Assembly: GCF_026745355.1 (NCBI RefSeq)
Contig: NC_079204.1
Span: 55,620,633-55,684,632, forward strand
Length of the DNA: 64,000 nucleotides
Source of the DNA: Beta vulgaris subsp. vulgaris
Lineage: Eukaryota; Streptophyta; Magnoliopsida; Caryophyllales; Amaranthaceae
Direction of reading: 5' to 3'
A program made the position numbers and the translations under genes. Below, piece after piece: positions 1 to 11,949 of this stretch. The stretch's first letter is position 1; each line of letters begins with the position of its first letter. The notes beneath the pieces were generated by a model. The model was not told the origin of the DNA. It saw only the letters and a list, made by a program, of their open reading frames with translations, and did no database searches.

Positions 1-872
1 TATTTAGATGTATTGAACTTATGAAGAGGTCATCCCAATGGTGTGAGCTAAACTAAACAAACTTACAGCCTACAATAAAAACAAAAACACTCACAGACAC
101 AACATCATTTTCTCACATATAGACAGTTTATCATTTGCTTTTTCCGCAGCACAGGTCATGACCAGGAACCACAAATGCACTAAGTTATTCTCCAGAAAAC
201 AATAATTCATGAAGCAAATAAAAAGGAAAATGAGAATACAACAGAAAAGTCAGACGATAGTTTAGATGAGCTGAATTCTGCCAATATCCATCCATATAAT
301 CAAAATGATAAAAATTCACACAAAATACACCAAGAACTTTACATAATGAAAGATAAAACCCCAATTCATTGCAAAATTGGCATCTAAGCCAGCTCAATTT
401 AACAAAAATCCCTCAACTTGAATCATTCTAAGGTGAACATGTAATTTCCAATATAATCAAACCAATTCAAACAAGATGGGGCATAGACCAAAATCTCTCA
501 ACACAAAACCATCCAACATAACAAAAAAAGCAAACTCTTAGCACAAATTAGTACATGCAAGAAAAAATAAAGAATCACCCAATCATATACTTCCTAAAAG
601 TACATCAATTGAAGTTCAGTCATACCTAGTTGATCAGCAAGTCAAATTCAATCAAACACCCACCCAACCTCAAATACTCCATGATTCAAAATCAATTCCC
701 CAAAAAAGATAAAACTTACCTAATCAATAGACTCAAAAACACTGAAATTCACCACAAAAATACCCAATACACCAAAAGGGGAAAAAAACCCATTTCAAAA
801 TTTCATCTTTAAAAGCCAAAAATCAACAAAAAAAAACAAACTAATTAGAGGAGAGAGAAAGTAGAAAATTAC

Positions 873-1114
873 ACTCGGGTGACATGATTATCAGAGTTGC
901 AAGTGATGTGAAACCAAGTACAAGGGCTAACAAGATTGGGATCCCAACTTTCAAGTACATTATCTGGATCCTTCAAACTCTTCCTCAAAGCAAAAAGAGC
1001 ATCTCCTTCAGAATTCCCAGATACCCACTTCACCAAATCCATAGATAAACAAACCCATATCAACAAACACAAAGATGAAGCTTTAAAACCCACCATTTTT
1101 ATCAAAAAACACAC
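873..1114 (-). CDS. LRR1/SERK-like secreted leucine-rich repeat protein, first coding exon (partial)
   Basis: The exon encodes a hydrophobic signal peptide, then the N-terminal cap of the SERK/LRR1 family: [12 protein letters not shown], a [11 protein letters not shown] segment and the cap motif PCTWFHITC. It stops at an in-frame GTAATT donor at 872-867, after the residues TRV, where SERK and LRR1 genes have their first intron. Two starts are possible: 1114 (MCFLIKM) or 1096 (MVGF); the second gives a more usual 27-residue signal peptide. [14 protein letters not shown] resembles the short LRR1 proteins (about 220 aa, no kinase) slightly more than true SERK receptor kinases, but the deciding exons lie left of the window. 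Such proteins act in the apoplast or at the plasma membrane. Positions 1-872 would be intron 1; no second exon is visible there. Confidence 0.8.
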
Positions 1115-1652
1115 ACTTTTCTTTTTCCTTAGGGTTTGTTTGTTTTGCCACCAAAAAAGAGGGAGAATTTCAGAAAGTTTACAACTTTAGTACTAGTACT
1201 ACTTGCTAATTACTGAATGGTTGTAATAATTATGCTTTGGAAATGAAAAAGGGCAAGAAAATCAGCTTTGGGAATAGAAGAAGAAATAATAAAGGAGGAA
1301 TCTTTTTGATGAACTAGTGAAAATTGAAAGGAAGAAACGCGTGCGTGTGAATTAGGGGAGATAATGCCGTGAATGTGATGCTGAGTTTGGAGAGAGAAAT
1401 GAGCAGTTTGTGTTGACTTGGAAGGTGGAAAGGTTGGGAGAAGTTTGGACTTTGGAAATTTTTAATGGTGGAGTGGAAGAATGGGTGGATTTTGGAGACT
1501 AGTTGGCAGCATAAATTTGACCAAGTCTGTCATCAGATTAATAAAAGTCATTATGCCAGTCAAGAAGTACTGATACTGATTTTCTTTGAGTCATTGAGTG
1601 GGGTTGAGATATCGGATGCAATACGTTTTGGGTGGATCGGATTCGCAGTAAT
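1115..1652 (-). promoter_or_regulatory. 5' UTR and promoter region of the LRR gene
   Basis: This stretch lies directly upstream of the minus-strand LRR exon and carries no coding signal. It should hold the 5' UTR and proximal promoter. No clear TATA box was identified. Confidence 0.4.
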
Positions 1653-1655
1653 TTA

Positions 1656-2484
1656 GGCTATGTTTGATTCACCTGAAATTTTCTGATCTGAACTTATCTG
1701 ATCTGATCTGAACTTATTTTTTCTGATTTGAACTTATTTTTTCTGATCTGATCTGATCTGATCTGATGTGATTTACAAGATCTTATCTTATAAAAATATA
1801 TTATATATATTATTACTTTGTAAATCATTATTATGCAATACATTATAAGATCTTCTTTATAGTATTACTATTATTATCATTTTATTTCTATTACAACTTT
1901 TACACAACTTTTATTATTAATAATAATTATTATTATTATCATTATTATAAGCACAACAATAATAATTATAATCATAATTATTATTATTACTAAAAATAAT
2001 TATATAACTCAAGTCATTATTTTATAAGAGCACTTATACAATGTTATTTCACACTTTCCCTTAAAAAAAAGTTTCACACTTGAGAAGTCGGCAAACTCAA
2101 CTCTTTTTTTTCCATATAAAATAGAATAAGATATACAAACAACTATGACTTGAGCAAAAAATAAATAAATATCGTGCAACTTCAAATAGCTAGAGAGATT
2201 TGGAATTCGGTAGGAAGAGGTATACCGAATCTAAATTTATAATTTGTATCTCACACTTAGCTTATTTTGAAATGTAATCCGAACTTAGTAGTTTCGTTGT
2301 CATGAATTTGAGATATCTATTTTATATATTTCTTATTTTTGCATCAATCTTATGTTCTTAACACGTGGCTTTTAATTTTCTATTATTTAATAACAACAAA
2401 ATAACTTAATATAATAATAACAATGACATTTATAATGGTAACAACAAGATTAATAATAATTACCAATATTAATAATTAATAAGT

Positions 2485-2516
<32 letters not shown>

Positions 2517-2951
2517 AATAATTCTTTTGAACAAATGTACTAGTAAATAATAATACTCCCTTTGTATTTTTTTTATCTTTCTCACTTAGAATCTTGACAC
2601 TATTCACAATTAGAGATAATCTTTTAGATTTTTCTCAATATATAAGAAAAAATATAGTCATGTAGGGTCTTGTTTGATTCGTCTCAATGAGTACTTTATT
2701 AATATTCAATTATTATAGTTTTTATTAATATGTAGTGAAAGATATTTAATAATAATGAGTTTTTAAATATAAGCATGATATGATCTGAACTGATCTGATC
2801 TGATCTGATCTGATCTGGTCTGATCTGATCTGATCTGATCTGATCTGAACTTATTTTTTCTGATCTGATCTGATCTGAACTTATTTTTTCTGATCTGATC
2901 TGATCTGATTAGATCTGAAATAAGCAAAAATAAGGTGAACTGAACATAGCC
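1656..2951. mobile_element. Tourist-like (PIF/Harbinger) element with CTGATCTGATC repeats
   Basis: Terminal inverted repeats match at 16 of 19 positions: GGCTATGTTTGATTCACCT on the left against GGCTATGTTCAGTTCACCT on the right. The flanks carry the 3-bp target duplication TTA (1653-1655 and 2952-2954), typical of PIF/Harbinger. Just inside both ends are arrays of CTGAT/CTGAACTTATTTTT. The interior is AT-rich with AAT and CAA microsatellites and has no coding capacity. Confidence 0.75.
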
Positions 2952-3064
2952 TTACTATCTGATTGAACTATTGTTTGTTATATGAAAACTGATTATATTA
3001 GGAAAAGTTCGATTATATCATACGAAAAATGAGTATATCGTATAAAAACTTATTATATAAAAGA

Positions 3065-3332
3065 GAGTTTTTTGCGGGGATCTACCAGGATAATAGGTAT
3101 TTTGTGGGATATACATTAATAACTTTGTGGGATTTACCAACTTAAATTTAAGTTTTATTAAAAGGTACCAAAAACACGATTTTCAGCGAAAATTTGACTT
3201 TTTCGTCGAAAATAATGTTTTTGGTACCTTATAACAAAACTTATATTTAGGTTGATGTATCCTCAAAAAAAAAATAGTGAGGTATATCCCCATAAAATGC
3301 TTATTACCCTTGTATATCCCGGCAAAAAACTC
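3065..3332. mobile_element. Mutator-type foldback MITE
   Basis: Two long arms fold back on each other: GAGTTTTTTGCGGGGAT on the left, GAGTTTTTTGCCGGGAT read from the right. The 9-bp flanks TATAAAAGA (3056-3064) and TATAAAAGG (3333-3341) match at 8 of 9, the target-duplication size of Mutator-like elements. There is no coding capacity. Confidence 0.7.
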
Positions 3333-3366
3333 TATAAAAGGTGATTGTATTATACGAAAATCGACT

Positions 3367-3547
3367 TTTTTTTTTTTTTGATTAGGACATTAAGTCAATC
3401 CAAGGGTTAACCCCTACATGGCTACTAACACATTGGCTGGTAAGGCATGCTAAGGAAATATTCCAGCATAATGGTGGGGGTAAGGATCGAACCCTTGACC
3501 TCAAGGGCCAAGGGGAGTGCTCTACCCACTTGAGCTAACTCCTATCC
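3367..3547 (-). mobile_element. tRNA-derived SINE, family 1 copy a
   Basis: On the minus strand it begins GGATAGGAGTTAGCTC with an A-box-like TAGCTCAAGTGG and a B box GGGTTCGATCC, and ends in an A-rich tail (the T run at 3367). It is flanked by a perfect 17-bp target duplication, TTATACGAAAATCGACT, at 3350-3366 and 3548-3564. Other copies are at 16631, 19176 and 59506. Confidence 0.85.
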
Positions 3548-3582
3548 TTATACGAAAATCGACTATATTCAACAAAAACTGA

Positions 3583-4060
3583 CTTTTTTTTTTTTGAATA
3601 GTAAAATTAATTCATTAATAAAAAGTCATACGACATCTACATAAGCAATCGAATTAAACAAATACATAAGTTGAATCAAACAAAAATTTCCTTCATAAAA
3701 ACTACGATCGTCAAACAAATCTTGCAATGTGGAACATCTCCCGCTTATATCGCTGGAAATACAGCCTTGTTGGAGAGACAATCTAACGATCCCTTGTAGT
3801 CGTGAGGATGATTTCCGTCGGATTCATCTAACCGTATTCGAAAAATTGATAACATTTGTGATCCCGCATAATTCTTCACCAACAAAATAATTTCACGGCA
3901 ATCCATTAGATCTAGAATCCCAGATTGTAACCTGTAGAACTCCCCCCTCTAAAAGAGGAGAAAAACCCTGTCTTTCGAAGGAGGTCGAAAAACCTTGTCT
4001 TTCGAAGGAGATCGAAAAACCTTTTCTTACGAAGGAGATATGAAAATTGGCTATATGATA
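3583..4060 (-). mobile_element. Retroposon with 3' poly(A), LINE-type tail, minus strand
   Basis: A T run at about 3583-3593 is followed by a block (ATTAATTCATTAATAAAAAG, then TCATACGACATCTAC) that recurs at 48190-48270. This fits the poly(A) end of a minus-strand non-LTR retroposon. It also holds three imperfect 27-bp repeats (TTTCGAAGGAG..., 3960-4040). No target duplication was found, so the right edge is approximate. Confidence 0.4.
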
Positions 4061-4080
4061 CGGTTTTCGGTGCACAATAA

Positions 4081-4791
4081 GTTATTGTGACTTTATCTTG
4101 ATTTAGTCAAGTTTTTTTTGTATCGAATAGAAAATTCAAATATTGATATTATCTTTTAAATTTTTGGATCAGGTTTAGATATTGGATGTGGTTTTAGAGA
4201 TCTAATTCGAAATCAGTTTTGAATTCGATATCCGATTTATGCTCAAACCAATTTATAAGGTTTTGATCTTTTGATATTACTTTTAGCATATTTCAATTAA
4301 ATTTAGTTCAATAAATTTCAGTTTGAAACCTACTACTCTAAGAGCCTCTAAGAGCATAACCAATGATCATCGACGTTATATTTGTGATCATTAGTTATTT
4401 TATTAATTTTTTTCCCACCTCACACAGACAAATCTTATACTCTTCTCATGATTTTTTTTTACTTGAAATGGTTTTCCATTAATTTGTCGTCTTCACATTA
4501 TTTTTCCCACTTTTTACCATACTAAAAAAAATATTCTTTTTTTCCTCCTATGCTTTCATGTGTTATGGTCACAAGCGAATCCTTGTTTTCCCGCTGATTT
4601 TTCGGCATGACCAATTTTAAAATAGTATGGTATGAATTGACTTAAACCCAACCCAAACACCACAAATCAAACTCAATGACCAAATCTAACTCAATCAACT
4701 CGACTTAAAAGTAAGACATATCCAAAATTAACTGAAAATAACACGAACCGCGAACAACCTGATTATAATAAAACAAATCTGAATAACCTAG
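4081..4791. other. AT-rich intergenic DNA, nothing recognised
   Basis: No open reading frame, RNA gene or clear repeat end was seen in this stretch. Confidence 0.5.
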
Positions 4792-4799
4792 TTGACACC

Positions 4800-5428
4800 T
4801 AGTTATAGCCACTGGTGCGGGCTGGACGGGCCAGACCATGGGCCGTAGTGGGCTGAGATTTCATGGCCTAGGACCGGACCGTGAAATTCATGGGTTGGGC
4901 GGACTGGTCCGCGGGCTAAAAAATCTTGACCCACACCGGTCTGTTACCGGTTTTCACGGTTCGTGGGTCTGGTGGGCTGGACGGAGCTAACGGGTCGGCA
5001 TGAGATTTTTTTTTTTCAAAATTATTTAATCATTGAAATTATTCATAATTGTTACATAAAATCTTTAAAATGAATTAAAAATATATACAAATATTAATAT
5101 TCATGATAATTTCATTATTTTTAAATTTGATTGAATTATAATATTTGCAATTTGATTAAAATATATACAATTCGATTAAAATATACACAATTTGGTTCAA
5201 TATTTATTTGGATTGGGCTGGTCTGGTTCATGGGTCGGATAGGACCAGTTTCATGGTCCGGGCTAGGCGGTTTTAGTAGTGGGCTGAGCTCGAGAAATCT
5301 AGCCTATGGCCCATCCACCAATTTCACGGTTTGAGCTAGGCTCGACCGGGCTTTTTGCTAGCCCAGCCCACACAACCCACGAGGTGGGCTGGATGGGTTG
5401 AATTGGCCCACATTGTTGGCCATCTCTA
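4800..5428. mobile_element. hAT-type non-autonomous element with GC-rich ends
   Basis: It is bounded by a perfect 8-bp target duplication, TTGACACC (4792-4799 and 5429-5436), the hAT size. The ends TAGTTATAGCCA and (reverse complement) TAGAGATGGCCA match at 9 of 12. The subterminal parts are rich in GGGC/GCCC words and stand out from the AT-rich surroundings; the middle is AT-rich and non-coding. A relative lies at 18292-18665. Confidence 0.7.
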
Positions 5429-5779
5429 TTGACACCTCTATCACTCTCTCTAACTAAGACAGCGCCAAATAGGAGTAGAATTTTTAAAAGCAGGGGTGAT
5501 CATATTCGTCATTCTTAAAAAAAAACTCGTCAGATTGACAAAACCCATGAAGTTTTCTAGAAAAAGTTTCAGGCTTTCAGCAATGGAGCTTGCAAATAGT
5601 GACTACATCCACACAGATCTACTGTAAACATTCTCTTATAACCATGCAATTGATGCCAAAGGTCCCTTTTCTATATTTATGCTCCATTCTTGTTTTTTTT
5701 CTCTGTTACTTGCAAATTTCAGAAGATGGATTTGCTAATTTATTACACTAAAGTTTGGGTTTTTATTTTGTCGAATTTT

Positions 5780-5951
5780 TTTTTTTTTTTTTGGTGTTTG
5801 CACCCGGTTCACCCTTCGGGCTACATCCGGATCGAGGCCAAGTTCGGGGTGGTTAGGTTCCATTCCTCTCCCAAGGGTGTTGTGGGGATTCGAACACGAG
5901 TTCGTCCTACCAAAGCCAGTCCCCATTACCACTGGGCCAACACTTACTTGG
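5780..5951 (-). mobile_element. tRNA-derived SINE, family 2
   Basis: Read on the minus strand it has an A-box-like GGCCCAGTGGTAATGG and a B box GTTCGAATCCC, and ends in a long A tail. A perfect 16-bp target duplication, TATTTTGTCGAATTTT, flanks it at 5764-5779 and 5952-5967. Confidence 0.88.
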
Positions 5952-6215
5952 TATTTTGTCGAATTTTATAAAAGTATGATATATATTGAATAGCATATAC
6001 ATTCGTTAGTTTTAGCTTTAGAATTCATATTCAATTTAGAATTATTGGTGAATTTATTCTCTTGATTCTTCTACTTGTTAATGTGTTTTAGTATTAAATG
6101 AATTTTTGGTGTGTGGAAAAGTACATATTAGACTTAGATTTAAGTAGAAAAATATTTCATATATGTAGGTGTGTCAGTAAGAGTACTTGTAGCATGCTTT
6201 TCATCATTCAATATA

Positions 6216-6299
6216 CTCCCTTTAAATAAATGAAACGCTTCTCTATTTTATATGAAAGTTTTTGAGAGAAGCGTTACATTTATTTTAGAACGGAGGAAG
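6216..6299. mobile_element. Stowaway MITE
   Basis: An 84-bp foldback with CTCCC...GGAGGAAG ends flanked by TA. The arms contain AATGAAACGCTTCTC and GAGAAGCGTTACATT, which can pair along most of the length. Confidence 0.7.
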
Positions 6300-6301
6300 T
6301 A

Positions 6302-7363
6302 TTCGTTTTATGTGTTGCTGAATAATATCCGAAAGGGAAACTATTTGAACTACAATGTTGCTGATTTGTACTGTGTAAATCAGACTTTCATACATCACAG
6401 TGACCCTGACATAATATTCAGATTTCAGACTAATATATGTGTCTTATTTTGACACTCTTGGATATGTGTATGTATCAACTATGTAGCACAAAAAATGGTT
6501 GGAGTTCTGGAAACGAAAATGCGCCCTGTATTAGAAAACCTGAGTGCCAGCCATTTATAGGTTTCATTAGCACGAAAATGGTTGGGTTTCGGAAATTGGA
6601 AACCAAGTAACTTAAGTTATAACCGTATAACTCAAAGTACGATATGGTTTATTAATATGATGAATATATTGCATATATACTTATTGATGGATGTATTGAT
6701 GGATTTGAGATCATATGAATGGTATTATGGTAATGATATTTGCATGAAATAGATATTGTTGTCTTCTAGTTAAACCACCAAAAGATAGTTTTCTTAAGCC
6801 TAAAATTGTCGAATTTTGAGGAAGAAATGCAGCATCCTTTGAAACACAAGTTCATTTGGTAAACAATTTAATTGAAAATCTCTATTTTCTTGGCCTCCAC
6901 AACCTTTCTTCTCTTTATAAAACTAGCATTATTTATGAACAAAAGTGTGATGATCTATGGGTAAGAAAATACTAGAAAAATACAAAGTTCCGCCATCTAA
7001 GCCATTGGTATGAATTGTGTGAGGGAGGCAAAAAGAGAGCCCTTTGTGTTAAAGTGAATCTAATCTAATAGCAAATTACCTAACCTTCATCCTCTTCACA
7101 TTTAAATGTTTCAATCTCTTCATTCCCTTTTTATCACATCTAAATCATTTCTAATCTTTTATGGACTTATACATTAGTTTGTTTACTTGCCTCTATACAT
7201 TTGTTTTCTTTATCATATTTTGGTTTAATTTCAGTTCTGGAAGTAATTAGCTAAGATTTAAAACCCACTTCTTATCAGTTACCAACTTTTTCTCCACCTT
7301 TCCTTGTTTGTTTACCTTAATTTTTCTCCTTCTAACTTTCTTAATTCATTCCCCCCCCTATTG
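6302..7363. promoter_or_regulatory. Upstream region of the fatty acyl reductase gene
   Basis: No gene is seen here. It should contain the promoter and 5' UTR of the reductase starting at 7364. A TATAAAA lies near 6917, rather far from the start codon. A short motif around AAATGGTTGG occurs at 6494 and 6577 and again in intron 8 near 10440. Confidence 0.4.
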
Positions 7364-10300
7364 ATGATGGGGGCTTTGCTCCGGAATTCTTTCACCATTG
7401 ATCCTAAAGGGCTCGAATTGTCCCATAAGAATCAAAGATTCTTGGCAAAGACCAAGAAAAAAGATTTTATACATTGTCAAAGTGGAAGAAATGTAACAAA
7501 GAGCGACAAATTTGCACCGGTTTTGCCTGAAAGATCAACCCCGAAGATTCCAAGTCATGGCACAACTATAATAGATTCAAGTGGCGGCTTGGTAATGAGC
7601 CCAAATGGGAAGAATTCAGGTGATCAGATTTTGGTAAAGGACCTGACACCGCCTTACAATGGAGTGTCTACTACTTTAGGTCAAGTCCAAGAAGGGATTG
7701 GGATTGTCAAGTTCCTCAGAGAAAAGACTTTCTTTGTCACTGGTGCAACTGGGTTTTTAGCTAAAGGTGCTCCAAATTCATTATTCTTATGACCCTTAAA
7801 TTTTTTATAGACTCGTATTCTAATGCATGTGTTCACATTTTCATTTGTGTTATCTTTTTGTTCGTAACTTTTTATGCAGTTCTTATAGAAAAGATCCTAA
7901 GGACAGTGCCTGATGTGGGTAAGATCTATGTCTTAATCAAGGCAAATGACAAAGAAGTTGCATTGAAGAGATTGAAAAATGAGGTATATGTTTATTCTAC
8001 AACTATATTGCCACTAAAAGAAAAAAAATCTCATGCAGCTCCATAGTTGACGCAGGCCTAACACATAACAATACCTTGTTCTTTGAGACATACTAGGCCT
8101 GCCTTAACTGTTGACAGAATGACAGCCCAATCGCAACACCTATTTGCGAGATCGGTCAGGGCCCAAAAAACCATCCGCAAATGATGTTTTTTCCACTTGT
8201 GTGCCTAGTCATCAAATTAGAATAAACACACTTTCTTTGTAGATTATGCTTACAATTTTTTTTTTTGGGTATTGTTGCAAAGATCATAAATACAGAGATT
8301 TTCAAGTGTCTCCAACAAATCCATGGGAAGTCATATGAAACCTTCATGCTAAGCAAGCTTATCCCAGTGGTGGGAAATATTTGTGATTCTGATCTTGGAT
8401 TAGATGAGGCGTCGATGAGTATGATTGCTCAAGATGTAGATGTTATAGTAAATTCTGCTGCCAACACAAATTTTCATGAAAGGTTAAGAACATCTTATAT
8501 CTGTTGATTTTCTTTTTGGCATTGCTTTTCTATATTTTTTATCTACAATGTGCATAGATTATAATGTTTTGGCACTAAAATTTACATGTTAAGCCAGGTA
8601 TGATGTCGCAATTGATATCAACACCAGGGGGCCTGGCAGAGTAATGTCCTTTGCGAAAAAGTGCATGAAGCTTAAACTTTTCCTGCAAGTATCCACTGGT
8701 AAGGCTTATCAGCTTAACTCTTTTGTGCTGTGTATGTTGCTTATACACATATTTAGTAAAAGAAGGGTTTTATCGCGTTGTATTTGAGTTTGAGGGAAAA
8801 TAATGTATGATAATTATATGTGATGCAGCTTACGTGAATGGACAAAGACAAGGGAGAATTATGGAGCGCCCATTTAGGATAGGAGAGAGCATCACGAAGG
8901 AAAATCTTGTAAATGGGAATCAACCAAATTCTAGGCCTAATTTGGATGTTGAGGCTGAGCTGAACCTAGCTTATAGATCAGCAGAAGATTTTGAGGAGAA
9001 TAAAGTCGCTCAAAAGATGAAAGAGTTGGGTCTAGAGAGGTATGACTTCCTCGCTCAATCATAAAATGCGCAAATTATTGTATCATACAAGGTTTTAGTA
9101 CACAAAAAACATTAAAATTTATAGAAACACACAAAACATTTTTGTTAAACTTATTACACACAATTTAACCTTTTTTTTGTGTGTGTTAATATCTGATGTT
9201 ATTTATTGTCAATTTATTTGATACAACGTAGATATAGTTCATGATTAATATAAATTTGTGTCTTTTAATAAACTATAGAGCAAGGAAGCATGGTTGGCAA
9301 GATACATATGTGTTCACCAAGGCTATGGGAGAGATGTTGTTGGGTAGTATGAGAGGAGATGTTCCGGTGGTCATCCTTCGGCCTAGTGTCATTGAAAGCA
9401 CATATAGAGATCCATTCCCTGGATGGATTGAAGGCAATAGGTAATACCTTGCCGAGTTTCATCATAAACTTGCTTGATTTTGTGCAAAAGATAGTATCTT
9501 CCTTAATCTCTTATAACTGTTTTTTCCCCTATCCAGGATGATGGATCCAGTAGTGACATACTATGGAAAAGGATTATTGTCTGGTTTCCCAGTTGACCCA
9601 AATGGGGTGATTGATGTTGTAAGAATCCCCTATACCTATATTCCTAACTTTGAGTCATGCATCTTTGCATACTTTATGTTTAAAGGTCACCTAATCTTTA
9701 TGAATATAAGTTTGATCAACAGCAAAAATGCTCGCGATCTTAGCATACATAGCCCAAATCAAGCTTAATATATGCCAATTATTTGACTTCTATGAGACTG
9801 TTAAAAGATTGGTAGTATATTTGTTGGGGATATTAGCTGTTGTACTCTGTAAATCTATTGTTCACCACATCAATAATACCAAAAATTTGTTTGTTTTCAT
9901 AAATATATAGTTCACTGTATGAGAAACTTTCCCCCCTTAAATTTCTTTTCAGGTTCCTGCTGATATGGTGGTTAATGCAACATTAGCTGCAATAGCAAAG
10001 CATGGAATGAGCGGGAAACCAGAAATAAGTGTATACCAAGTAGCTTCATCAGTTGTAAACCCTTTGATCTACGGAGACTTAGGCGACTTGCTTCATCAAT
10101 ACTTCACACGATGGCCATGCCTAGACACGCAGGGAAGACCAATTAATGTTGAGCCCTTTAAGTTCTATGGATCAATGGATGATTTTTCTTCTCATATTTG
10201 GAGAGAGACCGTACGTTACATCAGTTCGTCTATGATCCCATCACCTAACGGAAAACAGTCGAAGAAAATCGAAAATATTTGTAGGAAAGCTGTAGAACAA

Positions 10301-10757
10301 GCTAAGCACCTTGCCAGTGTATATGAACCATATAGCTTTTATGGTGGAAGGTGAGTCACAAAAGAGATTTGTCTCATTATGTTATCTTTTCATAGCAACA
10401 CCCTATATTATAACCTCTATAACCCTTCAGTAGCACGGAAATGGTTGGGGTTTCGAGAACAAACTTAGTTTGGAAACGAAAAAATCCTCAACCATTTCCA
10501 TGCTTAACTTAAACAATATATAGGAGGTACTACGCATTAATATGATTCATTTTCTAAGAAAAAAGTTGTGCAAATGCAGATTTGATAACAGTAGCACGAG
10601 TTCGTTGATGGAGAGCATGTCAGACGAGGAGAGGAGGACGTTTTATTTCGACGTTGGGAGCATAAACTGGACAGATTATATTTGCAGTATCCACATTCCA
10701 GGTCTAAGGAGGCATGTTATGAAGGGAAGAGGGCAGAGTGCAGAGCAGCCAACTTAG
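7364..10757 (+). CDS. Fatty acyl-CoA/ACP reductase, plastidial MS2/FAR2 type (complete, nine exons)
   Basis: Exons: 7364-7766, 7880-7983, 8283-8482, 8598-8698, 8829-9039, 9279-9440, 9537-9618, 9953-10350 and 10580-10757; all junctions are GT-AG and the frame stays open, giving 612 aa (MS2/FAR2 proteins are about 616). The enzyme reduces a fatty acyl group to a fatty alcohol with NADPH. Residues 126-134 read TGATGFLAK, the Rossmann nucleotide-binding motif; Tyr350 and Lys354 in YVFTK are the YxxxK active-site pair; the last hundred residues form the FAR C-terminal domain ending in [20 protein letters not shown]. About 110 residues precede the Rossmann fold, with a Ser/Lys-rich stretch, consistent with a plastid transit peptide. 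MS2-type enzymes make alcohols for pollen-wall sporopollenin in the tapetum. The start at 7364 (or 7367) is preferred over 7304 because it matches family length. Confidence 0.92.
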
Positions 10758-10827
10758 TAGTACTATTAATTATTTTTCCATCATTGCTTGTTAATTAAAA
10801 CCAAATCCTTTTGTGTTAATTTTCAAA

Positions 10828-10833
10828 AATAAA
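10828..10833 (+). terminator. Candidate poly(A) signal of the acyl reductase gene
   Basis: AATAAA lies 71 bases after the stop codon, a usual distance for a plant near-upstream element. Confidence 0.45.
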
Positions 10834-11525
10834 GTTAATCTACAGCCTATTGTTACAACAGTTTCATGGTTTAACTTCGATTCGTCGTCGATTTGAGGGA
10901 ATAAATGAAAAGAAATGAACGATGTTGCCTTGAATATACAAAATGTAATTTTATCAAGTATGTAATCACAAACTCTTCAGAGAAGGGTTTATAACTTATG
11001 TATCAAGAGGATTGTAGTCATGTAGTAAGTTTATAACTTGTATTTATAAATTTGGCGTTGTGTTACATTACATCATATCATATGACATATTACTACATAT
11101 GTTTCCTTTTTTTCTGATATACTTCTATTATTCAAGTGCAAACATAACATAGTTTATTGTACATCTTTTGTAAAAAGATCATGAAAGTCACTGAGGATGA
11201 ATCGTCAGGTATTGTAATCATATACATCCGACATTCCAAGTTTCCAACCACCAAAATTATCTAATATACTTCATTTATCTGGTTTTTCTCCATGACCCCA
11301 CCATCATCAATTTGAAACTTTCACAGCACGCACGCAATCAAGAAGCTGTTAACTATGAGATTATTTCGGTATCTATCTAACAATCAAGGGCTGACCTTCC
11401 TGCTTGATTTCTCGATCCAATCTCGCACTTGGTCTGATCGCACCGTAGATCAAGTTGTAACCGAAGTAGACCAAGAGGGGAGTATGACCAGGCACTCTCT
11501 TGGATCTCATGGTTTGGAGCAAGAT
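10834..11525. other. Intergenic DNA downstream of the acyl reductase
   Basis: AT-rich with short open frames only; nothing was recognised. Confidence 0.45.
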
Positions 11526-11535
11526 GAGCCTGAGT

Positions 11536-11735
11536 TTTTTTTTTTGGATTGGTAAGATGAATTGCCCTATCGGACCGGAGCCTCCCACAGGCCTACCCTG
11601 CTTGAGTTAGCGAGATAGACACTCAGAGAGTAAGGAAAATTTCTACCTTTAAAGTGTCCTTGCCCCTAGTGGAAATTGAACCCCCAACCTCAAGGCACAA
11701 CCTCAACCTTTAAGCCAAGCTTAGCTTGGTATGAC
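11536..11735 (-). mobile_element. tRNA-derived SINE, family 3
   Basis: A T run at 11536 (A tail on the minus strand) is followed by a block whose minus strand has a B-box-like GGGGGTTCAATTTCC. The flanks GAGCCTGAGT (11526-11535) and GAGCCTAAGT (11736-11745) match at 9 of 10 and look like the target duplication. Confidence 0.6.
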
Positions 11736-11818
11736 GAGCCTAAGTACTAGTGTACTACCCTAGTACCATCATCATATAACATATTAACACAAGTATATAT
11801 ATACAAATTACCTGTGTA

Positions 11819-11900
11819 GCTGGAGTGACTGACCTGAGCAATGTGCTGGTCTAGTAGGGTCCTTCTTCTTACCAACGGGTCCCCAGTAGGGGACCAAAAA
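11819..11900 (+). repeat. Short direct repeat left of the Copia relic (LTR remnant)
   Basis: The stretch running GCTGGAGTGACTG... to ...CCCCAGTAGGGGACCAAAAA is similar by eye to 13538-13612, on the other side of the Copia coding relic. The pair are probably what is left of its two LTRs. Confidence 0.45.
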
Positions 11901-11949
11901 AAAAAGTATATATACACATACAACTACAATTATTTCCTCTACTTGAGAT

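Noticed and set aside
869..1114. Calling the LRR exon a SERK receptor kinase
   Set aside because: The first exon is shared by SERK kinases and the kinase-less LRR1 proteins; no kinase exon is in the window, and the [14 protein letters not shown] segment fits LRR1 at least as well.
3480..3545. tRNA gene suggested by A and B boxes (also at 5880, 11660, 19200, 24470, 59590)
   Set aside because: No cloverleaf with acceptor stem could be seen, and each block sits in a repeat with A tail and target duplications, so they are SINE promoters, not tRNA genes.
7304..7363. Upstream in-frame ATG as start of the acyl reductase
   Set aside because: It adds 20 residues beyond the usual family length, including a stretch (FVYLNFSPSNFLNSF) unlike the rest of the leader; the start at 7364 gives 612 aa, close to the family norm.
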